From the NCBI RefSeq assembly GCF_000260985.4, contig NC_017857.3, positions 372,001-436,000 of the forward strand: a DNA stretch of 64,000 bases, in the 5' to 3' direction. Below the pieces are notes generated by a model that saw nothing but the letters and a program-made list of their open reading frames with translations, ran no database searches and had not been told where the DNA came from. A program made the position numbers and the translations under genes. Origin of the DNA: Methylophaga nitratireducenticrescens (lineage in GTDB: Bacteria; Pseudomonadota; Gammaproteobacteria; Nitrosococcales; Methylophagaceae). The first letter of the stretch is position 1. Every line of letters starts with the position of its first letter. Below are positions 38,253 through 46,851 of this stretch, one piece after another.

Positions 38253-38338
38253 TTCATTGACTCCAAAAAGACGGAACCATACTATGTGTTTTTAAACGGG
38301 TATGTAAAATGCCTGTTCAGCTAATTAGGAGTTCGGCA

Positions 38339-39571
38339 ATGAAGCCTGAAACTTTCGATATTATTCGTCAAACAGTGCCCGTCCTGGAGCAGCATGGCGA
38401 ATTATTAGCTGACTGTTTTTACAAAAATATGTTCCACAATAATCCAGAAGTTAAAGCGTTTTTCAATCCGGCTCATCAACATTCCGGTGCTCAGCAAAGG
38501 GCTTTGGCTGCAACCATCTGTGCGTATGCCCGCCATATTGAGAACTTTGACCAATTACAACAATTAATAGGGCTTATCTCTCAAAAACATGTTTCTTTTG
38601 GGATAAAACCAGAACATTACCCTATTGTTGAAAATCATTTTCTGTTGGCGCTTCGCGAAGTAATGGGCGAATCGGCAACAGAGGAAGTCATCGAAGCCTG
38701 GACAGAAGCTTATGGTGTGTTGGCAGGTATTTTTATCGACAAAGAAGATGATTTATATCATCAACAACAGGATAAATATGGCTGGACTGGATTTAAGACG
38801 TTCCTCCTGTTTCGACGGTATTCAGAAAGTAGCGATATAACGTCCTTCTATTTACGACCAACGGATAACAAGCCGTTACAAGCATATTTACCAGGTCAGT
38901 ATATTACTCTGAAAGCCCAACTGACCGACGGTAGGCAGATAATGCGTAATTATAGTTTGTCAATGTCTCCACGAGATGATTATTTTCGCATCAGTGTAAA
39001 AAGACATGTAGGTATGCCAGGCCAACAAGCCGGGGTAATGTCAAACTTATTGCATGATCGTTTACACGATGGTGACCTGCTTTTGGTGTCTCCGCCGGTT
39101 GGAAGCTTTGTCTTAAAACGGCATGACACTGTTAATCATCCAGTCGTCCTTATTGCTGGTGGAGTGGGAATAACACCACTCATGGCCATGTTGCAAAGTG
39201 GTTTGGTTCAAGATAGCAAACGGTCTTTTACCTTGATTCAGTTAGCCAGAAATGATGAGGTTTTGCCGTTTTATGAGGAATTATCCGGACTGGCTGAAAC
39301 CTACCCAAATTTGCATTGGTACATTCGATTAAGCCAGCCTTTAACCGATGACCATAACAAGCAGATTCATCATAGTGAAGGTTATATCGATCATGCATTA
39401 TTTAAACAGTTATCACTGGACTTACAAGCAGACTATTATCTGTGTGGCCCGCCGGCAATGATGCAAAACACGGTGAGGCTACTTCAAGAGTACGGCGTAA
39501 ATGGCTCCTCTATTTTCATTGAATATTTTGGACCTTATCAACAACAGCCTCAGGCAAGGCGCTTTACATGA
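38339..39571 (+). CDS. hmp: Flavohaemoglobin, nitric oxide dioxygenase
   Basis: A 410-residue cytosolic protein that oxidises nitric oxide to nitrate. Globin domain at residues 1-140 with proximal haem His H84 (SQKHVSFGIKPEHY) and distal Tyr about Y28 (CFYKNMF). FAD domain about 155-260 with MRNYSLS, the R-x-Y-S motif. NAD domain about 265-400 with GGVGITPLMAML and YLCGPPAMM. Length is close to E. coli Hmp (396). The start ATG 38339 has TTAGGAG upstream; a longer frame from 38309 is less likely. Divergent NsrR is the predicted repressor, though no consensus operator was recognised. Confidence 0.95.
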   Translation: MKPETFDIIRQTVPVLEQHGELLADCFYKNMFHNNPEVKAFFNPAHQHSGAQQRALAATICAYARHIENFDQLQQLIGLISQKHVSFGIKPEHYPIVENHFLLALREVMGESATEEVIEAWTEAYGVLAGIFIDKEDDLYHQQQDKYGWTGFKTFLLFRRYSESSDITSFYLRPTDNKPLQAYLPGQYITLKAQLTDGRQIMRNYSLSMSPRDDYFRISVKRHVGMPGQQAGVMSNLLHDRLHDGDLLLVSPPVGSFVLKRHDTVNHPVVLIAGGVGITPLMAMLQSGLVQDSKRSFTLIQLARNDEVLPFYEELSGLAETYPNLHWYIRLSQPLTDDHNKQIHHSEGYIDHALFKQLSLDLQADYYLCGPPAMMQNTVRLLQEYGVNGSSIFIEYFGPYQQQPQARRFT

Positions 39572-39755
39572 AACAGCGATTATTTTGATTTAATCATCCA
39601 TAACGGCGTAAAAAAGTATCGATTTATAAGATATTAATGTTAGCGTTAATTTATCAATATAAATAAAATAATAAAAAGTGGAAATAATTTTATTCAGGTT
39701 GATTTAAGTTTTATTTTGTAAAGTATGCTTACCCTAAATGAAAAAGGAGTACAGC

Positions 39756-40073
39756 ATGCAACAACCTAATAAAATCACTTTAGCCGCTTTATTTGCTTCG
39801 GCACTGACTGTTTCCACCTCTGTTGTTATGGCAGACGATGATATGCATTCAATGCAGGAGAAAGTGGATACGTTTGGACTGATCAGCGTGGAAGACGCTA
39901 AAAATATTGCTTTGAAAGCCAAGTCAGGAGTCGTTGATGATATTGAGTTAGATGGAATCGACAATGGTGGCGGCTGGGAATATGAAGTCGAAGTAGTACA
40001 AGAAGATGGTACGGAATGGGATATCGATATCCATGCCAAAACGGGTGAAATCCGAAAAGTAGAACGGGATTGA
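39756..40073 (+). CDS. Exported PepSY-domain protein
   Basis: A 105-residue periplasmic protein: signal peptide (MQQPNKITLAALFASALTVSTSVVMA), then a PepSY fold at about residues 40-103 with ISVEDAKNIALKAKSGVVDDIELD and the strand pair WEYEVEVVQEDGTEWDIDIHAKTGEI. PepSY proteins bind or inhibit peptidases or sense the periplasm. The start ATG 39756 has AAGGAG before it; ATG 39738 is less likely. It is convergent with the two-component operon that itself begins with another PepSY gene. A terminator follows at 40103-40131. Confidence 0.87.
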   Translation: MQQPNKITLAALFASALTVSTSVVMADDDMHSMQEKVDTFGLISVEDAKNIALKAKSGVVDDIELDGIDNGGGWEYEVEVVQEDGTEWDIDIHAKTGEIRKVERD

Positions 40074-40102
40074 TCACTCAATAATCTTGATGTAAAAAGC
40101 AG

Positions 40103-40131
40103 CGGCCCGTTTTGAACGGGCCGTATTTTTA
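40103..40131 (+). terminator. Intrinsic terminator after the PepSY gene
   Basis: A 9-bp GC stem (CGGCCCGTT / AACGGGCCG) with a 3-base loop and the tail TATTTTTAT. The remaining 250 bases up to the kinase gene hold nothing recognised. Confidence 0.88.
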
Positions 40132-40382
40132 TCTGTATTGTAAATATAAAATTTAAACTTCAGGTTGCATTAATTTTACTTTTATAGCGCTGGTCATCAT
40201 TAATAAAAATAGTTAGAGATAAAAAGTAAGGTATTTTCTTTATTTGAAACGGTAATAAGCTTCCCGTTGTTGCAGATACTTTAATTCGGGATGCAAATCA
40301 GCAGTTAATAACATCGGGTTTATACTGATAGCGATTAAAAGCAGCTCTCAATTGTTCGTCAATAACCCTGTGGGGTTAGATG

Positions 40383-41708
40383 TTAGACCGTCAAAAGTAA
40401 GCGAACTTCCACTTTCAGCCCACCCATGGAAGATTGACTGAATCGTATTTCACCGCCATAGCTCTCCACAATGTCAGACACAATAGCTAAACCCAGGCCA
40501 CTACCAGGCACTGATTCATCCGCCCTGAATCCTCGTTGTGGCAGCTGTGACATTTTGCTCTCATCGCAACCCTGACCATCATCCTCAACCACAAAACAGC
40601 AATACTGGTTTTGATAAACATGAATATTGATCCGTTTTCGACACCATTTGCAGGCGTTTTCCAGCAGATTGCCCAGCATCTCCAGCAGATCTTCACGATC
40701 ACCAAAAAACAGTAGACCAGCTTCAATTTCCCAATCGATGATGGGAGATTTGTCACGATAAAGCAATTGCAAAGTCCTGGATATTTCAGCAATTTCCTGC
40801 TCCAGATCGACTTTTTTTCCGGGCATCGATGCACCCAATAAACGGGCACGTTTTAATTCTCTTTCAATAATTTGTTCCATATGTTGGCTGACTTGATGCA
40901 ATGCGTTTTGTGTCTCAGGCATGCCTTTTAGCTCGGAACTTTCAGCGGTTTGATTTAAAAGGGTTAACCGGGTTTTAAGTGCATGAGCCAAATTACCTAA
41001 TGCGGCGCGTGAACGGTGAGTTTTACGGGTCATGGTTTTTAAAAGACGGTTTAATTCTTCTACCATCGGCTGAATTTCTTCTGGTCCCTGAGCTTCAATG
41101 GCTTCCGTTTCTCCACGGCGCAACCGTGAAAGTTGTTGTTGAATGTGCTGTAAGGGCTGAAGTGCCTTGCCAACAATTAGCCATTGGATGAGCAATAGTA
41201 CAAACAGCCCAATAGCGGATACCAGGGAGTACAGCATCTGAAACTGAAAAATATCTTCCTCCAGTTCACTGATATTCTGACCCACCATAATGGTCAGACT
41301 GTGACCTTGTTTGAAATAGCCACGTTGCAGACTGAACAGGCGCTCTTCATTCGGGCCATTCAGTAGTGATTGTATTTTTTGACCGCTGGAAAGTTGTTCA
41401 ATTTTTAATGATTCATCCCATAAGGATCGAGACTGTTTACAGGACGCGACAGAACATACGACATAGTAATGGCCAGAAAAAGGTCGTTGATACAAGCTGC
41501 TCAGGCGAAGCGAGCTAAGGTAGAACGAGCCATCTGGGTTGACTTCAACGCTGGCCAGCAGTCCTTCACTTTCATTTTCCAGACGCTCCAGCAATTGTGT
41601 TTCAGTAACACGTTCAATAACCAGTGTTATCAGAGCCCATTGTAATAAGATCAACAGACTCAAGGTAAATGTCAGACCAATCGACAGTCGGCGTTTTAAG
41701 GAGTTCAT
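40383..41708 (-). CDS. Two-component sensor histidine kinase (PhoQ/QseC-like)
   Basis: A 441-residue membrane kinase. Helix 1 (FTLSLLILLQWALITLVIE) at about residues 13-31, periplasmic sensor of about 125 residues with two Cys (VVCSVASCKQ) that may pair, helix 2 (LVSAIGLFVLLLIQWLIVG) at about 160-180, HAMP, then an H-box ALGNLAHALKTRLTLLNQ near residue 240. The H-box form H-A/S-L-K-T-x-L is that of PhoQ-like kinases. HATPase boxes: NLLENACKW, EDDGQGCD and GSGLGLAIV. It overlaps the response regulator gene by 4 bases. Confidence 0.92.
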   Translation of the reverse strand: MNSLKRRLSIGLTFTLSLLILLQWALITLVIERVTETQLLERLENESEGLLASVEVNPDGSFYLSSLRLSSLYQRPFSGHYYVVCSVASCKQSRSLWDESLKIEQLSSGQKIQSLLNGPNEERLFSLQRGYFKQGHSLTIMVGQNISELEEDIFQFQMLYSLVSAIGLFVLLLIQWLIVGKALQPLQHIQQQLSRLRRGETEAIEAQGPEEIQPMVEELNRLLKTMTRKTHRSRAALGNLAHALKTRLTLLNQTAESSELKGMPETQNALHQVSQHMEQIIERELKRARLLGASMPGKKVDLEQEIAEISRTLQLLYRDKSPIIDWEIEAGLLFFGDREDLLEMLGNLLENACKWCRKRINIHVYQNQYCCFVVEDDGQGCDESKMSQLPQRGFRADESVPGSGLGLAIVSDIVESYGGEIRFSQSSMGGLKVEVRLLLTV

Positions 41709-42367
41709 GCAGGACCGAAGATATAGCCTTGTCCACGGCGGGTCTGAATCAAATCTGTACCGACCTTCTGTCGCAATCGATTGACATACACCTCAATCAC
41801 GTTGCTATCTCGATCACTATCGTATTCATAAACATGCTCTGTCAGACGACTTTTCGATATAACCTGGCCTGGATGCAACATAAAGTAGCGTAACAGTCGG
41901 AACTCCGTTCCCGTTAAGTTAAAAAAACGGCCATCTTTTAACTTAACTGACTGAGCATCTTCATCAAGCAGTAATCCGGCAGCCTGTAATGGCCCGCCAC
42001 TGGTGCCGGAACTACGTTTCAGTACGGCACTGATCCGAGCCAATAACTCTTCTGTCTGAAACGGTTTGGCCACATAGTCGTCTGCGCCCGTTTTAAATCC
42101 CTGTACTTTTTCTTCCCAGCTGCCTCTGGCCGTCAAAATGACCACAGGTACATGATTGTTACGACTTCTCCAGTTTTGCAGTACTTCCATGCCAGAGCGT
42201 TTAGGTAACCCCAGATCCAATACAATCAGATCATAGGGTTCAATATCGCCCAAGGCTTCAGCATCAATACCATCGACAGACAAATCAACGGCATAACCTG
42301 CTTGTGATAATGCATTCTGTAACGTTGGGCCCATCTGCACATCATCTTCAACCAGCAATATTCGCAT
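41705..42367 (-). CDS. OmpR-family response regulator
   Basis: A 220-residue transcription factor. REC domain (residues 1-115) with EDD at 7-9, phospho-Asp D51 (LIVLDLGLPKRSG) and the conserved Thr/Lys (ILTARGSWEE, KPFQTEEL). C-terminal OmpR winged helix (about 130-218), with LTGTEFRLLRYFMLHPGQVISK and RGQGYIFG. It is 2 bases from the PepSY gene upstream and overlaps the kinase gene downstream. Target sites cannot be named; self-regulation and control of the PepSY gene at 39756 are reasonable guesses. Confidence 0.94.
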   Translation of the reverse strand: MRILLVEDDVQMGPTLQNALSQAGYAVDLSVDGIDAEALGDIEPYDLIVLDLGLPKRSGMEVLQNWRSRNNHVPVVILTARGSWEEKVQGFKTGADDYVAKPFQTEELLARISAVLKRSSGTSGGPLQAAGLLLDEDAQSVKLKDGRFFNLTGTEFRLLRYFMLHPGQVISKSRLTEHVYEYDSDRDSNVIEVYVNRLRQKVGTDLIQTRRGQGYIFGPA

Positions 42368-42369
42368 TT

Positions 42370-42693
42370 TTAATCGTCCAGCTCGAGTTCGAGTAAATCA
42401 CCATTGGTTGCGTCAAACTCGAGCTCCCACACGCGACCTTGATCATCCAGAACCTCAATTTCATAAACCAGCATGCCGTTATCCCGCTCAAGCTCAGTGT
42501 CAATAGCTTCTCCCTGACGGAACGCCTTGGATTTTTCAAGAATAGTTTCTAATGGCAGGATCTTGCCAGATTCACGCAACGTTCTCGCTTCAGAATGGTT
42601 TACATCTTCAGCTCTTACAGGGCTTGTGATAATCACAGAAATTAATAAAAAACGGATTAATCGAATTGCAGAAGAAAATAGCTGTTTCATCAT
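42370..42693 (-). CDS. PepSY-domain exported protein, first gene of two-component operon
   Basis: A 107-residue periplasmic protein. Signal segment (LFSSAIRLIRFLLISVIITSPVRA) followed by one PepSY fold: LRESGKILPLETILEKSK and the strand pair MLVYEIEVLDDQGRVWELEFDATNGDLLEL. It ends 2 bases before the OmpR-type regulator start, so the operon is PepSY-regulator-kinase. In known operons of this design the PepSY protein may modulate the kinase; that is inference. Confidence 0.88.
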   Translation of the reverse strand: MMKQLFSSAIRLIRFLLISVIITSPVRAEDVNHSEARTLRESGKILPLETILEKSKAFRQGEAIDTELERDNGMLVYEIEVLDDQGRVWELEFDATNGDLLELELDD

Positions 42694-43126
42694 TATTCCT
42701 GAATATATTTGTTTTATTCAAGCTTGTTAAGAGACATTTTAGCCAATCACGCTTAATTTAAGCTTAATGGTTGCGGTGAATCCATCTGTTCTTTTCATTA
42801 CTGCCGGAAGCACCTTTTACCAAGCAAAGGTTCTCCATAAGCCCTTTTCAGTATCAAGGATGCGCTGTGCGAACCCGTTGGCATACTTCTTTTGCTGATT
42901 TGAACTAATTTCTCACCGCCATAAAAGGCCACTATGTTATTGGTTATATGAGCGTTCTTTATAACGAACCTGTAAGTGAGCAGAGAACACTGGTGGTTTT
43001 CTTCTCTTTAAACCCTTTTTAATCAACTTTCTGAGCTGAAGAATCCATCATAACGCTATACAAATCATTATATTTTTGAGCTATGGTAGGGCTGTAACCC
43101 TGAAAGAATAGAGGAGAAAGCCGTCT
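42694..43126. other. Intergenic region without recognised gene
   Basis: About 430 bases between the divergent PepSY and cyclopropane synthase genes. There are short open stretches but no start codon with a ribosome site. It must contain both promoters; no clear site was named. Confidence 0.5.
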
Positions 43127-44307
43127 ATGACTGATTCTACTTCAAAAGTGCCTCACGTAAAGCCCAGAGAAGCACGGCAAAGTCAAACGGTTGCCCCCCC
43201 GCTATTTTAAAGGAGGCGGCGGATCTCGCTGGTGTCAGTTTTAATGGCGATCAGCCCTGGGATATACAGGTGTTTGATTCAAGAGTCTATCGGCGGGTGT
43301 TAACTCAGGGTTCTCTCGGCTTTGGTGAGAGTTACATGGATAATATGTGGGAAAGCCATCAACTGGATGAGCTGTTTCATAGACTGTTGAAGGTTGATAT
43401 TGAAAAGCATCTTGGAAGTGTAGCCAAAATCCGTTTGTATTTTGAAATGTTTCGCCAGAACCTGTTCAATCGTCAAACCAGTAAACGAGCGTACGAAGTT
43501 GGGAAAAAGCACTACGATACTGGCAATGATATTTTCCAGGGCATGCTGGATTCGACAATGAGCTATTCCTGTGGTTACTGGGCAAAGGCGGATAATCTGG
43601 CTCAGGCGCAAAAGCATAAGCTGGATTTAATCTGCAGAAAACTCATGCTTCAACCCGGTGAGCAGGTGCTTGAAATTGGCTGTGGCTGGGGCAGTTTTGC
43701 TCAATATGCTGCAGAGAATTATGGCGTAGAAGTCCATGGCATTACTATTTCAAAAGAGCAGCAAACCATGGCCCAGCAGCGTTGTGTTGGTTTACCTGTG
43801 ACGATTGAATTGATGGATTATCGCGATCTGGAAGGTCAATTCGACAAAATTGTTTCCATCGGTATGTTCGAGCATGTTGGGCCCAAAAATTATTCCATCT
43901 ATTTTGACAGCGCAATGAAATTGCTCAAGCCGGAAGGACTGTTTCTGCTGCATACCATCGGCATTCACGCCACTTCGTTGAAAGTCGATCCATGGATTGA
44001 TAAATACATCTTTCGTAATGGCAAATTGCCTTCGGCAGAAGAACTGGCATCAGTCCTTAACAGCCGTTTTGTCATCGAGGACTGGCATAATTTCGGCACG
44101 GATTATGACAAAACACTGATGGCGTGGTGGGAAAATTTCGATAAAGCCTGGCCCGATTTATCCACCCACTATGATGAAAGGTTTTACCGTATGTGGAAAT
44201 ATTATTTGCATAGCTGTGCCGGTTTCTTTCGCTCCAAACAAGGCCAGTTATGGCAACTCGTATTAAGTAAACGAGGCCGTGAAGGCGAGTACCGCTCTCT
44301 AAGATAA
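43127..44307 (+). CDS. cfa: Cyclopropane-fatty-acyl-phospholipid synthase with N-terminal frameshift
   Basis: SAM-dependent enzyme that adds methylene across double bonds of membrane lipids. The methyltransferase core is intact: VLEIGCGWGSFAQYAAENYGV, then GMFEHVGPKNY and the C-terminal region, with GKKHYDTGNDIF and MSYSCGYW before it. The natural start is ATG 43127 (GAGGAG before it), giving MTDSTSKVPHVKP up to a run of seven C at 43194-43200. There the frame meets TAA; the correct frame continues as AILKEAADLAGVSFNGDQPWDIQV. Eight C would give one protein of about 393 residues, close to E. coli Cfa (382). As written, only a GTG start at 43270 gives a 345-residue form lacking the first 48 residues. 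Whether this is phase variation, an error or a real mutation is open. Confidence 0.85.
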
Positions 44308-44446
44308 GTTATATCAAAATTTTTGTGTATCGATATAAACGATTAATGTTATTAGTATTAATTGTTTTACCGATTCGTCTGTTTCATCTATAGTTATTCA
44401 AAACTCACAAACATGAGTTTTATTTAATGCCCTCAAGGAGGCGAAC

Positions 44447-45904
44447 ATGGCAGGCAAACAAAAACTCACCACAATTGGTGGTGCACCGGTTGTAGATAAC
44501 CAGAACAGCATGACAACTGGTCCCCGTGGCCCGTTATTGATGCAGGATGTGTGGTTTCTGGAGAAAATGGCTCACTTTGATCGTGAGGTTATACCTGAGC
44601 GACGAATGCACGCTAAGGGTTCTGGTGCTTTTGGCACGTTTACGGTGACCAACGATATCACTCAATACACCCGTGCCAAAATCTTTGCTGAAGTTGGCAA
44701 ACAGACGGAATTATTTGCCCGATTCTCCACTGTTGCCGGTGAAAGAGGGGCGGCAGACGCAGAGCGGGATATTCGTGGATTTGCCGTTAAGTTCTATACC
44801 GAAGAAGGTAACTGGGACATGGTTGGTAATAACACTCCGGTGTTTTTCCTGCGTGATCCGTTGAAGTTTCCGGATTTGAATCATGCCGTAAAACGGGATC
44901 CTAAGACCAATATGCGTAGCGCACAGAATAATTGGGATTTCTGGACCTTATTACCTGAAGCACTTCATCAGGTAACGATTGTAATGAGTGATCGCGGTTT
45001 GCCAAAAAGTTACCGTCACATGCACGGCTTTGGCAGTCATACCTATAGTTTTATCAATGCGAATAACGAGCGCTTTTGGGTGAAATTTCACTTCAAATGC
45101 ATGCAGGGTATTGAAAACCTGACCGATGAGGAGGCGGCCAGAGCCGTCGGTGAAGATCGTGAAAGTCATCAAAAGGATTTATTTGAAGCAATTGATCGCG
45201 CTGATTATCCCCGCTGGGAATTAAAAGTGCAGGTTATGCCTGAAAAAGATGCAGATACCTATCATGTTCATCCATTTGATCTGACGAAAGTCTGGCCACA
45301 TAAAGATTATCCGTTGATCGATGTTGGTGTAATGGAGCTGAATCGTAACCCTGAAAACTATCATGCAGAGGTAGAGCAATCAGCGTTTACACCGGCTAAC
45401 GTTGTGCCAGGGATTAGCTTTTCTCCAGATAAAATGTTGCATGGACGGTTGTTTTCTTATGGTGATGCCCATAGATATAGGTTAGGGGTGAATCATCATC
45501 AGATACCGGTGAATACACCTAGATGTCCTTATCACAGTTATCATCGGGATGGGGCAATGCGAGTTGATGGTAATTACGGAAGTACCAAAGGCTATGAACC
45601 TAATAGCTATGGAGAATGGCAGGAACAACCTAATTTCAGTGAACCGCCGTTAGCCATCAATGGTGCTGCAGATCATTGGAACTTTAGGGAAGATGATGAT
45701 GACTACTATTCACAACCCGGTAACTTGTTCCGTTTGATGACGCCAGAGAAACAGCAAGTGCTGTTTGAAAATACTGCTCGGGCAATTGATGGTGCTGATG
45801 ACGAAGTTAAGAAACGTCATATTCGCAATTGTCTGAAAGCAGATCATGCCTACGGCAAAGGTGTGGCGGATGCGATTGGTATTTCGCTGAACGATGTGAA
45901 CTAA
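44447..45904 (+). CDS. Monofunctional haem catalase
   Basis: A 485-residue small-subunit (clade 3) catalase. Distal haem site [12 protein letters not shown] with the catalytic His near residue 54, conserved Asn in [15 protein letters not shown] near 130, and the proximal motif [14 protein letters not shown] with haem-ligand Tyr near 340. NADPH-site residues are not judged. AAGGAGG stands before ATG 44447. Length fits the small-subunit class. It is followed 65 bases later by a Dps-family gene, and the two form an oxidative-defence pair. Confidence 0.95.
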   Translation: MAGKQKLTTIGGAPVVDNQNSMTTGPRGPLLMQDVWFLEKMAHFDREVIPERRMHAKGSGAFGTFTVTNDITQYTRAKIFAEVGKQTELFARFSTVAGERGAADAERDIRGFAVKFYTEEGNWDMVGNNTPVFFLRDPLKFPDLNHAVKRDPKTNMRSAQNNWDFWTLLPEALHQVTIVMSDRGLPKSYRHMHGFGSHTYSFINANNERFWVKFHFKCMQGIENLTDEEAARAVGEDRESHQKDLFEAIDRADYPRWELKVQVMPEKDADTYHVHPFDLTKVWPHKDYPLIDVGVMELNRNPENYHAEVEQSAFTPANVVPGISFSPDKMLHGRLFSYGDAHRYRLGVNHHQIPVNTPRCPYHSYHRDGAMRVDGNYGSTKGYEPNSYGEWQEQPNFSEPPLAINGAADHWNFREDDDDYYSQPGNLFRLMTPEKQQVLFENTARAIDGADDEVKKRHIRNCLKADHAYGKGVADAIGISLNDVN

Positions 45905-45969
45905 ACAAATATGGATCATGGTCGCCGTGATGTCACGGCAGACTTCGAATTTTATCAGGAGGTAAATGT

Positions 45970-46440
45970 ATGAGTTCGATTGATATTGGTATTAATAAGA
46001 AAGACAGAGAAAAGGTCGCCGAAGGTTTGAAAAAGCTATTGGCAGACACTTATACCTTGTATTTGCAAACCCATAATTTCCATTGGAATGTCACGGGTCC
46101 ACGCTTTCGTGACCTGCACTTGATGTTTGAAGAACACTACGTCGAGTTGGCCACAGCCGTCGATGATATTGCGGAACGAATCAGAACACTGGGTGTCGCA
46201 GCTCCAGGTACTTATAAAGCGTTTGCGGAATTAAGTTCTATCAAGGAAAAGGACGGTGTACCTGATGCGATGGAAATGACCGAAATTCTGACGCATAACC
46301 ACGAATTAGTGGTGAAAACCTGCCGTGAAGTATTGAAAGTGGCAGAAGCAGCAGATGATGAATCGTCGTTAGCATTAGTATCAGACCGTATGCGGATCCA
46401 TGAAAAAACGGCCTGGATGTTACGGGCAATGACGCAGTAG
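45970..46440 (+). CDS. dps: Dps-family DNA-protecting ferritin-like protein
   Basis: A 156-residue four-helix protein that forms a 12-mer, oxidises and stores Fe2+ and protects DNA. The ferroxidase-site motif is visible: [41 protein letters not shown] (residues about 33-73) with the His, Asp and Glu ligands of the Dps signature. CAGGAGG stands before ATG 45970. Copy B of the dispersed repeat starts 8 bases after the stop, between the gene and its terminator at 46805-46829. Confidence 0.94.
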   Translation: MSSIDIGINKKDREKVAEGLKKLLADTYTLYLQTHNFHWNVTGPRFRDLHLMFEEHYVELATAVDDIAERIRTLGVAAPGTYKAFAELSSIKEKDGVPDAMEMTEILTHNHELVVKTCREVLKVAEAADDESSLALVSDRMRIHEKTAWMLRAMTQ

Positions 46441-46447
46441 CAAAATG

Positions 46448-46784
46448 TTAGGGTCTGTTGATCTTTCATAGCTGCTTCTGTTGTGACTGAAAATGTGCCA
46501 ATCAAGGCGCGAGGAGTGAAGTTTGTGAGATACATCCATGTATCTCACCCCTTTGGGGCTTGCGCTCAAAAACGCTCCTGGCGTTTTTGTAGTCGTTCTA
46601 AATAAACGACGAGCAACGCAGAGTAGCGCATTTTCAGCCGCAACCCGTAGGGCTGGGACTATTTTTCCGCCCCACTGCGTTGGAAAATGACTTATGTAGA
46701 ACAACTACATCGCATCATTTCCGCCTTGTTGGCCGAAAAAATAGCCTCCAGCAGAAGCGACTATGAAAGATTAACAGACCCTAA
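46448..46784. repeat. Full-length dispersed palindromic repeat, copy B (MITE-like)
   Basis: A 337-bp non-coding element with 23-bp terminal inverted repeats (46448-46470 against 46762-46784, one mismatch, start TTAGGGTCTGTTGATC). It lies in reverse orientation relative to copy A and shares the blocks TCTAAATAAACGACGAGC, CCCGTAGGGCTGGGACTATT and AATAGCCTCCAGCAG. The centre differs: here a perfect palindromic hairpin GTGAGATACATCCATGTATC is present at about 46526, where copy A has a GC-rich hairpin. Confidence 0.85.
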
Positions 46785-46804
46785 GTTTCTCTCTCAAATT
46801 TTAA

Positions 46805-46829
46805 GACCGCCCTCGGGCGGTCTCTTTTT
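46805..46829 (+). terminator. Intrinsic terminator of the dps transcript
   Basis: An 8-bp perfect GC stem (GACCGCCC / GGGCGGTC) with a 2-base loop and TCTTTTTG. It is 364 bases after the dps stop, with the repeat element inserted between. Confidence 0.85.
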
Positions 46830-46851
46830 GTCTGCAATATGGGATTCACAC

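Noticed and set aside
38253-38338. Consensus NsrR operator between nsrR and hmp
   Set aside because: Only a loose CATAC/GTATG pair is visible; it does not match the known 11-1-11 motif well enough to call.
42790-43010. Open minus-strand stretch between the PepSY and cfa genes
   Set aside because: About 70 codons between stops without start codon or ribosome site; its product resembles no family that I know.
44308-44446. OxyR site before the catalase gene
   Set aside because: The AT-rich leader has near repeats around CGATTAAT, but not the four-box OxyR spacing.
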